64,000 bases of DNA from Actinomadura madurae (GCF_900115095.1 NZ_FOVH01000004.1:352127-416126), one strand, 5' to 3'; shown: positions 1 to 8,125, counted from the stretch's first letter. Numbers and translations are program-made. The notes: generated by a model from the sequence alone, not told the origin.

Positions 1-2
1 GC

Positions 3-1946
3 GGCTCGCCCGCCGAGGTCTTCGGCGCATTGCGGGAGGCGATGGCGGCCGGGCTGATCGCCGAGGACGGCGACCGGGTCGCCTTCCGGCACGATCTGGT
101 CCGCGAGGCGGTCGAGGCGGCCCTGCCCGCGACCGTCCGGCAGAGCCTGCGGCGCCAGGCCGTCGAGGTGATGCTGCGGCACGGCGCGCCACCGCCGGAC
201 GTCGCGGAGCTCGTCATGAAGGTGGCCGCGCCCGGCGACTCCGATGCGATCACGATCCTGCGGCGGGCCGCCACCGAGACCGGGCAGGTGTCCCCGGCCA
301 TGGCGAGCGTGCTCAGCCGGCGTGCGCTGGACCTGACGCCACCCCGTGATCCCGGCCGCGGCCCGCTGACCACCGAGACTCTCGGCTACCTCACGCTCGC
401 CGGCAAGGCCGCCGAAGCGGTACGGCTGGTCGCGGCGGGCGCGGGCGACATCGCCGATCCGGAGGCCGAAGCCGAGGCGAGGCTCAGGCTCGCCCTCCTG
501 CTGTCCCAGTACGCGCTCGCCGACAGCGCCGAGCAATGCCGCCGGGCACTGGAGTTGCCCGCCCTGTCCGCGGCGCTGCGGATCCAGCTGGAGATCAGCC
601 TCGCGCTGGCGCTCGACCTGCTCGGGGACGTCGCCGGGGCGGAGCGGGCCACCGGGTCCGCCGCCGACCGCGCGCGGGCGAGCGGCGATCCGGCCGACGA
701 GATGCTCACCCTGTTCGCGCGGGCTTCGCTGACGCTCGCCCGGGGCGCCTGGCGGCGCTCCCTCGGCCTCCTCGGCACAGCGACCGCCCTCCAGCGCGAG
801 GCGGAGAGCGCCGAGGCGGCGCGGGTATGGCGCCTGGACGCCTGGATCGCGATCATGTACCTCCGGCTGGCCCGCGTCGACGAGGCAGTCGCGATCGTCG
901 ATGCCGGGATTCGGGACGCCCAGCGAGAAGGCGTGGCGGTGCACATCCGCAACTGGTCGGTGATCCGGTGCCGTGCGATGTACGCCGCCGGCCGGCTCGC
1001 CGACGCCCGTTCCGACGCCGAGGCGACCATCGAGATGTCCGACGAGATCACAGCGGACGAGAAGTACGGCCAAGCCGACCATCTCTGCTTCTACATCGCG
1101 GGCCGGGTGGCGCTGCACACCGGTGATCCGGATGAGCTCGCCCAGGCCCGCCGGTCGGCGGAGCGGCTTCTCGGCACGCGCGAGTCCCCGTCCGCGCAAG
1201 CGCTGGGCGGCTGGCTCAAGGCGCTGGTGGCCGACGCCGATGCGGACCCGTCGCAGGTGGCCGGGATCGACGTGCGGCTTCTCGACCCGCTGGCCCGCGG
1301 AGCACTGGCCAGCAGCAGCCCGCGGATGCACGCCGACTCGGCCATCGTCACCCGCGTCCTGCTGGACGCGGGCAGGCGCGGCGACGCCGAGTCGGTGGTC
1401 GCCAACCTGGAGGAGTTCGCCGCACGGAACGCGGATTTCCCTTTCCTGGAGTGCGCCGCCCTGCACGCCCGTGCGGTGCTCGACGCCGACCCGGACACGG
1501 CGCTTCTGGCCGTCGCGCGCAGCGACGGCGATCCGCGGCCACTGGTGCGCGCGTCCGTGCTCGAAGACGCCGGGAGGCTGCTTCCGGACACTCGGGCGGA
1601 CGAGGCGGTGCCGCTCCTTGAGTCGGCGCTCGCGTCCTACACCAGGGCCGGGGCCGAGCGGGACGCCGCCCGGGTGCGCAGCCTGCTGCGCGCCCGCGGG
1701 GTGCGTCCCGCCGCGTCCGGCCCCCGTTCTGCTCCCGAGTGGCCGGAGCTGACCGAGTCGGAGTTCGCGGTGGTGAGCCTGGTGGCGCGGGGCGCGACCA
1801 ACCGCGAGGTCGCCGAGCGCCTCTACCTGTCGGCGTACACGGTGAACACGCATCTGCGGCACGTGTTCACCAAGCTCGGCATCCACTCCCGGGTCGAACT
1901 CGCCCGCATCGCCGCCGAACGCGGGATGCCCGCCAAGCAGGGCTGA
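3..1946 (+). CDS. LuxR-family (LAL-type) transcriptional regulator, C-terminal part
   Basis: The frame is open from the first bases of the window, so the start and probably the N-terminal ATPase part lie upstream. What remains is a long, alanine- and arginine-rich helical repeat region of the kind that follows the AAA/STAND module in LAL regulators, then a C-terminal LuxR helix-turn-helix (about the last 60 residues) containing TNREVAERLYLSAYTVNTHL. A TTG at position 30 is the first start-like codon, but the residues before it (SPAEVFGALREAM in frame) continue the same fold, so it is not taken as the start. It ends 36 bases before a convergent gene. Family known, ligand and target unknown. 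Confidence 0.85.
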   Translation, partial: GSPAEVFGALREAMAAGLIAEDGDRVAFRHDLVREAVEAALPATVRQSLRRQAVEVMLRHGAPPPDVAELVMKVAAPGDSDAITILRRAATETGQVSPAMASVLSRRALDLTPPRDPGRGPLTTETLGYLTLAGKAAEAVRLVAAGAGDIADPEAEAEARLRLALLLSQYALADSAEQCRRALELPALSAALRIQLEISLALALDLLGDVAGAERATGSAADRARASGDPADEMLTLFARASLTLARGAWRRSLGLLGTATALQREAESAEAARVWRLDAWIAIMYLRLARVDEAVAIVDAGIRDAQREGVAVHIRNWSVIRCRAMYAAGRLADARSDAEATIEMSDEITADEKYGQADHLCFYIAGRVALHTGDPDELAQARRSAERLLGTRESPSAQALGGWLKALVADADADPSQVAGIDVRLLDPLARGALASSSPRMHADSAIVTRVLLDAGRRGDAESVVANLEEFAARNADFPFLECAALHARAVLDADPDTALLAVARSDGDPRPLVRASVLEDAGRLLPDTRADEAVPLLESALASYTRAGAERDAARVRSLLRARGVRPAASGPRSAPEWPELTESEFAVVSLVARGATNREVAERLYLSAYTVNTHLRHVFTKLGIHSRVELARIAAERGMPAKQG

Positions 1947-1982
1947 CCAGGCACCGGAGGCGTACCACCTGGAGGAGAGGCG

Positions 1983-2273
1983 CTACCTGGCAGGCCGCTG
2001 CGGCTGGACGGTGAACCCCAGCCTTCCGAGCACCCTGACCGCGCCGCTCTTGCCTCCCTCGAAGTCGCCGGAGCCGAGGCGGTGACCGGTGGCCAGTTCG
2101 TAGGCCGTGCCCAGGATCGCCTTGGGCGGGTAGTACCGGTCCTCCCAGACCAGCTCGTAGGTCGTGGCGTAGCCGAATCCGTGCTCGGCGAAGAACGACT
2201 CCGGACCGAGCCGGTCGTACTCCTGGATCGCGCGCACCACGTCGTCCCGCTTCACCTGCTCCCACTTGATCAT
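1983..2273 (-). CDS. Small protein resembling the ScoMcrA N-terminal head domain
   Basis: A 96-residue protein with ATG start behind GAGG. The sequence begins MIKWEQVKRDDVVRAIQEYD and contains the pattern FFAEHGFGYATTYELV, YYPPKAILG, TGHRLGSGDF and a final RVLGRLGFTV. This matches my memory of the N-terminal head domain of ScoMcrA-type (SRA-HNH) modification-dependent restriction proteins and of many HNH-linked actinobacterial proteins. Here the domain stands alone: no sulfur-binding, SRA or HNH module follows, since the frame stops at 1983. It could be a free-standing regulator or substrate-recognition module, or a leftover of a restriction gene. A TTGACGATAC element sits 78-87 bases upstream of the start. 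Confidence 0.6.
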   Translation of the reverse strand: MIKWEQVKRDDVVRAIQEYDRLGPESFFAEHGFGYATTYELVWEDRYYPPKAILGTAYELATGHRLGSGDFEGGKSGAVRVLGRLGFTVQPQRPAR

Positions 2274-2350
2274 TGATCCTCAGCTCCCCTCGACCTGCCG
2301 CCCGTCCGGGCCGATGCAGGGCCGAGCGTAGGAGGCGCGCCTCAAATTCC

Positions 2351-2360
2351 GTATCGTCAA
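2351..2360 (-). promoter_or_regulatory. TTGACGAT element upstream of the ScoMcrA-head gene
   Basis: TTGACGATAC on the minus strand, about 80 bases before the start codon at 2273. The same TTGACGAT core recurs at similar distances ahead of other leftward genes at 4391, 5151, 9091 and 9137. It could be a -35 element or an activator site; no clear -10 follows at a fixed distance. Confidence 0.35.
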
Positions 2361-2872
2361 TCCGCGCGGTCTTCTTCACGGCCTCCGCTTGAGGAACCGG
2401 CGTCGTCGCTCACCACATGGATCGCGGCCTCCTCCGCGGACGCGCCACCGCCGTCGACCCCCGCGTCGCGAGCGACGAGTTCGTCGCGGACGACAAGGTA
2501 TGCGTCGCCCTCCTCGTAGAGGTCCGTGTACGCGGGCACCAGGCGGCCCGCCCGGGGATCGGAGACGTCTTCACCCATGTAGCGCGATGTCTCCGCCTCG
2601 GTCACGTTCTCGTCCCAGGCGAACTCACCCGCCTCATCGTCATCGAGATCTGCGGTGACATCGGGCTCCTCCGCGGCCGAAAGCCGATCAAGCGAGCCCG
2701 CTTCCTGTTCGGAGGCCGTCGTGCCGTATGCGATCGCGACGGACCAGCGCTGCGGCGGCACCACTCCCCGATCCAGAGGATCGTCCCCCGGCGGCCCATC
2801 CAGAGTGTCGGCGGAATCGAGAACCTCGTAGTCCTCCAGGTCCTCGGATTCGTGACGCCCCCTTTTCGGCAT
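2357..2872 (-). CDS. DUF5709 family acidic protein
   Basis: A 171-residue, very acidic protein. The start is set by AAAGGAGG nine bases ahead of ATG (MPKRGRHESEDL). Family hallmarks are VLDSADTLDGPPGDDPLDRG, SPPERP-like VPPQRWSVAIAYGTTASEQ, a DPRAGRLV segment and a C-terminal DELVARDAGVDGGGASAEEA. DUF5709 proteins are cytoplasmic, likely disordered, and common in actinomycetes; their function is not known to me. The frame is also open upstream into the degraded lactonase, so a conceptual 678-residue fusion exists, but the strong ribosome site marks the true start. The 3' end lies next to the TTGACGAT element of the next gene. Confidence 0.85.
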   Translation of the reverse strand: MPKRGRHESEDLEDYEVLDSADTLDGPPGDDPLDRGVVPPQRWSVAIAYGTTASEQEAGSLDRLSAAEEPDVTADLDDDEAGEFAWDENVTEAETSRYMGEDVSDPRAGRLVPAYTDLYEEGDAYLVVRDELVARDAGVDGGGASAEEAAIHVVSDDAGSSSGGREEDRAD

Positions 2873-2940
2873 CTGCCCCCTCCTTTGATGTCGTTCGTGC
2901 AGCACCGCTTCAAGCCCTTCGCCGGTTCGCTGAGCGACGG

Positions 2941-4319
2941 TCACCGCCGGCCGGCGGTGGCCGTGACCGCCTCCGACTGGCCGTCCGGGTGCACCGGTGC
3001 TTTCCGGTGCACCCGGTCGGTGCCTGGGCGCGGGACGCCTCGGAGGCCCCGCCCAGAATCCGGTGAGGCCCTGCGGGCTCTGGTACGGGGTGGTCACGCT
3101 GGTGACCTCGTCGAGGGCTCCGTCCGGACGGACCGCGTAGCCGATGAGTTTCGAAGCGTTCGGGTAGAGCTGGTAGAGATACGCCCCGGTCGGGCACAGC
3201 CAGTTGTCGCCCGGCCCGCTGCTGACCGTCCCGTTCAGCGCGCGGAACGTTCCGTCGCCGGGCACCTTCGGGCAGGCGGGGTCCTTGGCGACCGTGAGGG
3301 TGTTTCCGTCGATGCGGAAACTCGTGACATAGCCGTACCCGAAGTTCGTGGCGAACGCCCATCGGTCATCGGGCGAAATGGCGAGCCAGCACAGTTCCGA
3401 GGGCTTGCCGCCGGTCGTGTCGATCGGCGTGATCGGACCGGTGCTGACGCTGCCGTCCTCGCCGATCCTCGCCATCGCCAGGCCGTCACCGACGGCGTAT
3501 CCGATGAGGAAGTGGTCGGGTCGCTGATGCAGGAACTGCGGGTTCCACGGCGAACCGCCGCCGCCGTCCTGGAAGCTCGGCTCGCCCAGCGCGCCGTAGG
3601 CGCCGACCGGGAACACGATCAGGCCGTCCGGGTCGGGCGCATTCGAGGCGATCGAGTGAGGCGCGCCGTTCTTGTCGACCCACAGGATCGGAGAGCCGTC
3701 CGGGTTCGCCTGGGGGCGCTGGTCGAATGTCGTGCCGACCACGAGGAACTTCTCGTCCGGGGTCAGCGTGGCCATCGTCGCCACCCGGTCGGTCTTGTCC
3801 ATCGTGTTGACCGTGTACCGCTCCGGGCGGGAGGTGAGCATGCCGGCCTCGTCGACCGACATCAGCCGCAGGTGGTCGGGCCCGAGCGCGTGCACGACGA
3901 AGAGGGTGCCGTGTGACGGGGAGTACGCGAGCGCTTTGGCGCTGCCACTGCGCCCATCGACGACGTTTCCGGTCCGGGTCGCGTCCAGCAGCGTCAGTTT
4001 CCCGTCCGCGCTGACGGCGAAGCTGGAGACCGAGTTGTCGCCGCCGTTGGTAGTGAACAGGAATCGATGGTCCGGCGTGAGGATCACGCTGTTCGCGCCC
4101 TCGAAGGCGTTGGGGGGCGCTCTCCTGGCCACTGACCGGCTTGTAGGTTCCGGAACCGGCACCGCCCGTGGAAACCCGCTCCACTTCCGTGAGTTTCCCG
4201 TCCGGGGCCCGGTAGTAGTGGACGATGCAGTTGCGGGTCTCGTTCGTCTGCATGTAGAGATGCCCGCCGTGCCCTGCCATCGGCTGCATCGGCGTGGACA
4301 TTGACTGCTTCTCAGCCAT
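2941..4319 (-). pseudogene. Frameshifted seven-bladed beta-propeller lactonase-like protein
   Basis: The N-terminal part starts at ATG 4319 behind AGGAG (MAEKQSMSTPMQPMAGHGGH) and reads YMQTNETRNCIVHYY...GSGTYKPVSGQES, then the homologous sequence jumps to another frame at NAFEGANSVILTPDHRFLF. The jump falls in a run of six G (4112-4117, C on the coding strand); five would restore the frame. Downstream blades (LTPDEKFLVVG, ISPDDRWAFATNFG, SPQGLTGFW) are typical of the 6-phosphogluconolactonase-like beta-propeller family. The main frame then has no stop before DUF5709; a stop in another frame lies at 2941, so a second indel near the 3' end is likely. Either a real pseudogene or a sequencing error in the homopolymer. 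Confidence 0.7.
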
Positions 4320-4390
4320 AACACTCTCCTGCTTCGCCATTCCAGCGAGGTCATCCGATGAGCTTCAGCTTTGCTGGCCGTCAGCCTCGC

Positions 4391-4401
4391 CACATCGTCA
4401 G
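4391..4401 (-). promoter_or_regulatory. CTGACGATGTG element upstream of the lactonase gene
   Basis: Variant of the TTGACGAT element, about 72 bases ahead of the ATG at 4319. Confidence 0.3.
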
Positions 4402-4460
4402 GCTTGATATTTCGGTGGCGGCGCAGCAGGCAGATCGCTCATTGACGCGTTGAGGAAGCC

Positions 4461-4498
4461 GGACGGCCCGCCTGGGGTCGTTCCCAGACGGGCCGTGG
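4461..4498 (-). terminator. Hairpin after the coiled-coil gene
   Basis: ACGGCCCGCCTGGG (4463-4476) pairs with CCCAGACGGGCCGT (4483-4496) around a 6-base loop, with one mismatch. It lies 35 bases past the stop of the leftward gene at 4533 and in front of the lactonase promoter. There is no clear U-tract, as is usual in actinomycetes. Confidence 0.6.
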
Positions 4499-4532
4499 CC
4501 TGGCTTCACCGCACGCGGGTGCCGGTGGACGG

Positions 4533-4751
4533 TCAGGCTTCGGACAAACCCAGCTGCGCACGCAGACGTTCACGCTCGGCCTCGAGTGTCTCGATCATGC
4601 CGCCGATCTCCTCGCGGGCGTTGAGGTCTTGGGCGGAGTCGATGTAGTCGTGGGCATCGCCGGGCGGCGGGATGAGGTCCTGTCGCAGCCGGTCGAGGTC
4701 CGCTTCGATGTCGCGGAGCCTTTCCCGCTTGTGCTCGTCGGTCATGCTCAT
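4533..4751 (-). CDS. Small charged coiled-coil protein (72 aa)
   Basis: ATG at 4751 follows AGGAGAAAGA, a good ribosome site. The product (MSMTDEHKRERLRDIEADLD, then a linker with IPPPGDAHDYIDSAQDL, then EEIGGMIETLEAERERLRAQL) is two short amphipathic helices, probably an antiparallel coiled coil. No family recognised. It shares the reading frame of the sigma-like open frame upstream, so it could also be translated as the tail of that protein. A hairpin follows its stop. Confidence 0.6.
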   Translation of the reverse strand: MSMTDEHKRERLRDIEADLDRLRQDLIPPPGDAHDYIDSAQDLNAREEIGGMIETLEAERERLRAQLGLSEA

Positions 4752-5075
4752 TCTTTCTCCTGCTTCGAGAGGGCCGGATGTGCGCGTTCCGCGCCCCACC
4801 GGCCGGATGGGCGACAGCAGCGGTGTCTCGGCGACGACCTGCAACAAGATGGCGTACAACCACATTTCAAGCGGCTCAAGCGGCCTGCGTTGACCGAACG
4901 AATAGAACGCCTGAGAGTAGGTCTCCAGCACGATCTCTTCTGCCTCGGCCCGCTCGCCTGTCATGTGCAATGCGATGGAGTAGATCTCGTCGAGATGCGG
5001 CAGCGCGGCCTGTACGAAGCGTCGGCCGTATTCTTCCCAGTACCCGCCGCCGCAGTGGACCCTGTACCGAGGCAC
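4533..5075 (-). CDS. Sigma-70 region 2-like open frame, in frame with the coiled-coil gene
   Basis: GTG at 5075 is preceded by GGAGGAGC at good spacing. The first ~105 residues include FVQAALPHLDEIYSIALHMT and GERAEAEEIVLETYSQAFYS, which match the region 2 helices of ECF-type sigma factors (usual pattern: ALRLTG, then AEDLVQETF). No region 4 follows; instead the frame runs without a stop through the internal ribosome site and start of the 72-residue coiled-coil protein, giving 180 residues in total. Options are a truncated sigma factor or region 2-only regulator, a true fusion, or a decayed gene. A TTGACGATG element lies 76-85 bases upstream. Confidence 0.4.
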   Translation of the reverse strand: MPRYRVHCGGGYWEEYGRRFVQAALPHLDEIYSIALHMTGERAEAEEIVLETYSQAFYSFGQRRPLEPLEMWLYAILLQVVAETPLLSPIRPVGRGTRTSGPLEAGERMSMTDEHKRERLRDIEADLDRLRQDLIPPPGDAHDYIDSAQDLNAREEIGGMIETLEAERERLRAQLGLSEA

Positions 5076-5150
5076 GATAAAGCTCCTCCGGCTCGCGAAC
5101 CCTGCTTTGCGCTCTCCGACTCCAGCATCGCCACCACGGTGTGGCGGCCG

Positions 5151-5160
5151 CATCGTCAAC
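5151..5160 (-). promoter_or_regulatory. TTGACGATG element upstream of the sigma-like gene
   Basis: GTTGACGATG on the minus strand ahead of the GTG at 5075, same spacing class as the other copies in this region. Confidence 0.35.
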
Positions 5161-5210
5161 CCGGCCAGCTTTGCGAGCCGGTCGCACCGACCCCCTTTCC
5201 TCCTCCACTC

Positions 5211-5606
5211 CTAAGGGCGGCTTCTCCGGGATGCCGGTGCGGCGGCGTACCGGCGGAGGTCGGCCAGTTGCAACGCGCCCTGGTGGCTGAGGAGGAGGTC
5301 GTGCATGTGCCAGTAGCGTCCTCGGCGGCCGGCCGCCTCGTGTTCCAGATCGCTTCGCGACGCGGGGCGCGCGTAGGTCAGCAAGCCCATGGCCAGCCCG
5401 ATGACGACGGGGTCCACGCCCGACTTCAGCAGGGCGAGCCAGGCCGCCACGGCCGCCGGCGCGTAGAGGAGCGCGCCGCCTGCGCCGAGCGCTCGGGCGA
5501 AGAGGACTGCGGCGACGGCCACGGCCGCCATCAGCGGCGCCATGGACACCTGCCCGCTGTAGGCGATGGCGATGACGCCGAGCGCGAGCAGGTCCGTTCG
5601 GTCTGT
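5211..5606 (-). pseudogene. nhaA: Fragment of a Na+/H+ antiporter NhaA
   Basis: About 85 residues coded at 5343-5606 (DLLALGVIAIAYSGQVSMAP through WLALLKSGVDPVVIGLAMG to LLTYARPASRSDLE) match the central membrane segments of NhaA antiporters, which are normally about 390 residues or longer. The N-terminal half is absent: the frame upstream overlaps the DUF6510 gene and is not NhaA-like. After SDLE the sequence (HEAAGRRGRYWHMHDLLLSH...) no longer resembles NhaA and stops at 5211. The fragment follows DUF6510 directly, so it is a leftover inserted at or truncated by the operon end. It cannot make a working antiporter. Confidence 0.7.
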
Positions 5607-5641
5607 CCGCTGGGCGGACGGGGCGAAGCGGTCATGGAGGC

Positions 5642-5941
5642 TCAGCCGGTGGCTGGAGTGCGGTCGCCCGCCGCATCGGCTCGCGTGTCGTCCGGACGGT
5701 CCAGGGCGGCGATGCCCTGGAGGTCGAGGCAGTAGATCCCGCGGACGCGGGTGACGACCATCAGCAGCCCGGTGCAGGTGCGGCAGCGTACGACGTGGCC
5801 GGGCAGGTGCGGGTAGACCACGGCGCCGGCGAGCGCGGCGGCGGAACCGCACGTCCCGCAGACGGCCGTCGCCGACGTCATCTCCTCCCCGAAAATGTCC
5901 TGCAAGAGTCCGGCGATGGCGTTCCCGTCGAGCGTCTGCAT
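5642..5941 (-). CDS. DUF6510 family protein
   Basis: A 99-residue protein starting with ATG at 5941, which overlaps the stop of the upstream reductase gene (ATGA), implying translational coupling. It starts MQTLDGNAIAGLLQDIFGEE and has two Cys pairs, CGTCG and CRTC, spaced like a zinc ribbon, then GIYCLDL. DUF6510 proteins are, as I recall, regularly placed after ferredoxin-reductase-like and sulfite-oxidase-like genes, exactly as here, so a supporting role in that redox unit (metal or cofactor handling) is an inference. Confidence 0.8.
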   Translation of the reverse strand: MQTLDGNAIAGLLQDIFGEEMTSATAVCGTCGSAAALAGAVVYPHLPGHVVRCRTCTGLLMVVTRVRGIYCLDLQGIAALDRPDDTRADAAGDRTPATG

Positions 5942-6675
5942 CAGTTCCCTCCGAACCGTTCGGTCTTGATCCGTCCGGGCGGGTAGCCCAGTTCGACGAG
6001 CCCCGCGGCCACGGTTTCGACGAAGCCGGTCGGGCCGCAGACGAAGGCGATCGGCTTCTGGTGGACGTGCCAGGCCACCTCCGCCAGCAGCTCGACGTCC
6101 ACGCGCCGCGTGTACCCCGTCCAGCCGGGCGGGCGCGCCCGGGTCAGCGTGTAGCTGACGGCGATGCCCTCGGTGCAGGAGTCGAGTTCGGCGCGGTAGA
6201 TCACGTCCGGCAGCGTGCGCGCCGAGTAGAGCAGGCACACCGGGACGCGGCTGCCGCAGCGTCGCCGCTCGCGGATGATGGCCCGGAGCGGGGCGATGCC
6301 CGAGCCGCCCGCGACGAGGAGCAGCGGCCCCTCGTCGGCGGCCTCCCAGACGAAGTAGCCGCCCACCGGGCCGCGCAGTTCCAGCCTGTCGCCGACCCGG
6401 ACCTCGTCGGTGAGGTACGGGGAGACCTCTCCGTGCTCCAGCCGTTCGACGGTGATGGCCAGCGGTTCGCCGGGCGCCGAGGCGATGGAGTACTGCCGTT
6501 CCGCGACGTAGCCGTCCGCGGCCGTCAGCCGGACGTCCGAGTGCTGGCCGGCGCGGTGTCCGGGCCAGCCCGGCACCGCCAGCTCCAGGGTGCGGACCGT
6601 CGGAGTCTCCCAGGTGGCGGCCTTGACGGTCGCGGTATGCCAGGTCAGTCGCCGTGGTAGCGCTGTTCCTTCCAC
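5941..6675 (-). CDS. FAD/NAD(P)-binding oxidoreductase (ferredoxin-NADP reductase-like)
   Basis: About 244 residues. Motifs: RQYSIASAP (FAD binding), GPVGGYFVW, GGSGIAPLRAII (nucleotide binding) and FVCGPTGFVE near the C-terminus, the normal order for the FNR superfamily without an iron-sulfur domain. It likely passes electrons between NAD(P)H and the sulfite-oxidase-like partner encoded just upstream. The start is unresolved: GTG at 6675 has GGAGA close upstream and overlaps the previous gene by 31 bases; the protein similarity begins later, at LTWHTATV, where only a CTG (6648) overlapping the previous TGA is available. No ATG is suitably placed. It overlaps DUF6510 by 4 bases. Confidence 0.85.
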   Translation of the reverse strand: MEGTALPRRLTWHTATVKAATWETPTVRTLELAVPGWPGHRAGQHSDVRLTAADGYVAERQYSIASAPGEPLAITVERLEHGEVSPYLTDEVRVGDRLELRGPVGGYFVWEAADEGPLLLVAGGSGIAPLRAIIRERRRCGSRVPVCLLYSARTLPDVIYRAELDSCTEGIAVSYTLTRARPPGWTGYTRRVDVELLAEVAWHVHQKPIAFVCGPTGFVETVAAGLVELGYPPGRIKTERFGGN

Positions 6676-7250
6676 GGGTCTCCGTACATGTGGTAGCCGT
6701 AGGTTTCCCAGAAGCCGGGCTCGTCGTGATCGAGCAGGTCCACGCCGCGGATCCATTTCGCGCTCTTCCAGAAGTAGAGGTGCGGGACGAGCAGCCGGGC
6801 CGGACCGCCGTGTTCGGGGTCCAGCGGCCGGCCGTCGTACTCGTAGACCACCCAGGCCCGGCCGCCGGTCACGTCCGCCACCGGCAGATCGGTGGTGTAG
6901 CCGCCGTCGCAGAACGCCAGCAGGTACGGGGCGTCCTGGCCGGTTCCGTCCAGGAGCGTGTCCATCGAGACTCCGCGCCAGCGCGTGTCGAGCTTGGACC
7001 ACCGGGTCACGCAGTGGATGTCGGCGGTGAAGGTCTCGGCGGGCAGCGCCAGCATCTCGTCCCAGGTCCAGGACCTCAGATCCGCACCGTGGCGCCGGAC
7101 GGAGAACGTCCACTCCGCCAGTGGAGTGCGCGGCGTCGGACCGGCCGAGAGCACGGGGAAGCCGGTGGTCTCGTGCTGTCCGGGCGGTATCCGGCCCTCT
7201 GTCCCGGCCGCGCCGCGGCGGCCGTGGAATCCGCGTGAGACGACACTCAT
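6645..7250 (-). CDS. Sulfite-oxidase-like molybdopterin-dependent oxidoreductase
   Basis: 201 residues, the size of the single-domain YedY/SUOX-type molybdopterin proteins. The molybdenum-binding cysteine is Cys80 in FTADIHCVTRW; other family marks are GVSMDTLL, AFCDGGYTTDLP, HGGPARLLVPHLYFWKSAKW and GFWETYGYHMYGDPW. No Tat or other signal peptide is visible, so it is probably cytosolic. ATG at 7250 overlaps the stop of the hydrolase gene by 4 bases. With the FNR-like gene after it this forms a two-component oxidoreductase; the substrate is unknown. Confidence 0.88.
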   Translation of the reverse strand: MSVVSRGFHGRRGAAGTEGRIPPGQHETTGFPVLSAGPTPRTPLAEWTFSVRRHGADLRSWTWDEMLALPAETFTADIHCVTRWSKLDTRWRGVSMDTLLDGTGQDAPYLLAFCDGGYTTDLPVADVTGGRAWVVYEYDGRPLDPEHGGPARLLVPHLYFWKSAKWIRGVDLLDHDEPGFWETYGYHMYGDPWKEQRYHGD

Positions 7251-8125
7251 CGGGCGCCCCTGCCGACCGACCGGTCGAGAAAGCCGAGGACCAGTTCGGC
7301 GACCTGGTCGTGAGCGCTTTCCAGCAGGAAGTGCCCGCCGTCGAGCAGGTGGATCTCAGCGTCGGGCACGTCTGCCGCGAAGGCCCTGGCGCCCTCCGGT
7401 CCGAAGATCTCGTCGCCCTTCCCCCAGACCGCCAGGACGGGAGGGCGGTGCTTTCTCAGGTAGTCGTGCAGAGCCGGGTACATCCGCGGGTTGGTGACGT
7501 AGTCGCGGAAGAGCGCGAGCTGGATCGCGTCGTTGCCGGGGCGAGACAGGAGCGCGAAGTCGTGGTGCCAGGCATCGGGGCTGACGAGGGTCTCGTCCGG
7601 GACGCCGGTGAGGTACTGCCACCGGGTCACCTCCAGGCTCAGCGCGGCCCGGATGGCGCCCTCGGTCTGCGGTGTCTGGGCGTTCTGGTAGTCCCACACG
7701 GTCTTCCAGAAGCTCTCGACGAATCCCGCCTCGTAGCCGTTGCCGTTCTGCGTGATGATCGCCGTGATGGCCCGCGGGTCGGCCAGCGCGAGCCGCCAGC
7801 CGATCGGGGCGCCGTAGTCGTGGACGTAGACGGCGTAGCGGGTGACCCCCAGTTCGCCGAGCAGGCCCGCGGTCAGCCGGTGGAGGGAGTCGAAGGTGTA
7901 GTCGAACTCGCCGGCGGGCGGGGCATCGGAGAGGCCGAAGCCGAGCAGGTCCGGCGCGATCACGTGGTAGCGCCGCGCCAGCGGCGGGATGAGATCGCGG
8001 AACATGAACGAACTGGTCGGAAAACCGTGCAGGAGCACGATGACGGGAGCGTCGGCCGGTCCTGCCTCGCGGTAGAACAGCCGGTGGCCCTGCACCGTCG
8101 TGTAGCGGTGATGAACGGACGCCAT
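7247..8125 (-). CDS. Alpha/beta hydrolase, haloalkane-dehalogenase/epoxide-hydrolase type
   Basis: 292 residues from ATG 8125, preceded by GGAGG. HGFPTSS (about residue 33) is the oxyanion loop; the nucleophile elbow reads VHDYGAPIG with Asp103 in place of serine, as in haloalkane dehalogenases and epoxide hydrolases; the histidine is in DGGHFLLES near the C-terminus. The cap region is present and the length is normal. An aspartate nucleophile implies a covalent ester intermediate and a halide or epoxide substrate, but many relatives are uncharacterised. Second gene of the leftward redox operon. Confidence 0.85.
   Translation of the reverse strand: MASVHHRYTTVQGHRLFYREAGPADAPVIVLLHGFPTSSFMFRDLIPPLARRYHVIAPDLLGFGLSDAPPAGEFDYTFDSLHRLTAGLLGELGVTRYAVYVHDYGAPIGWRLALADPRAITAIITQNGNGYEAGFVESFWKTVWDYQNAQTPQTEGAIRAALSLEVTRWQYLTGVPDETLVSPDAWHHDFALLSRPGNDAIQLALFRDYVTNPRMYPALHDYLRKHRPPVLAVWGKGDEIFGPEGARAFAADVPDAEIHLLDGGHFLLESAHDQVAELVLGFLDRSVGRGAR

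Noticed and set aside
49..1950. Several open frames on either strand inside the first LuxR gene
   Set aside because: Arginine- and proline-rich translations typical of out-of-frame high-GC DNA.
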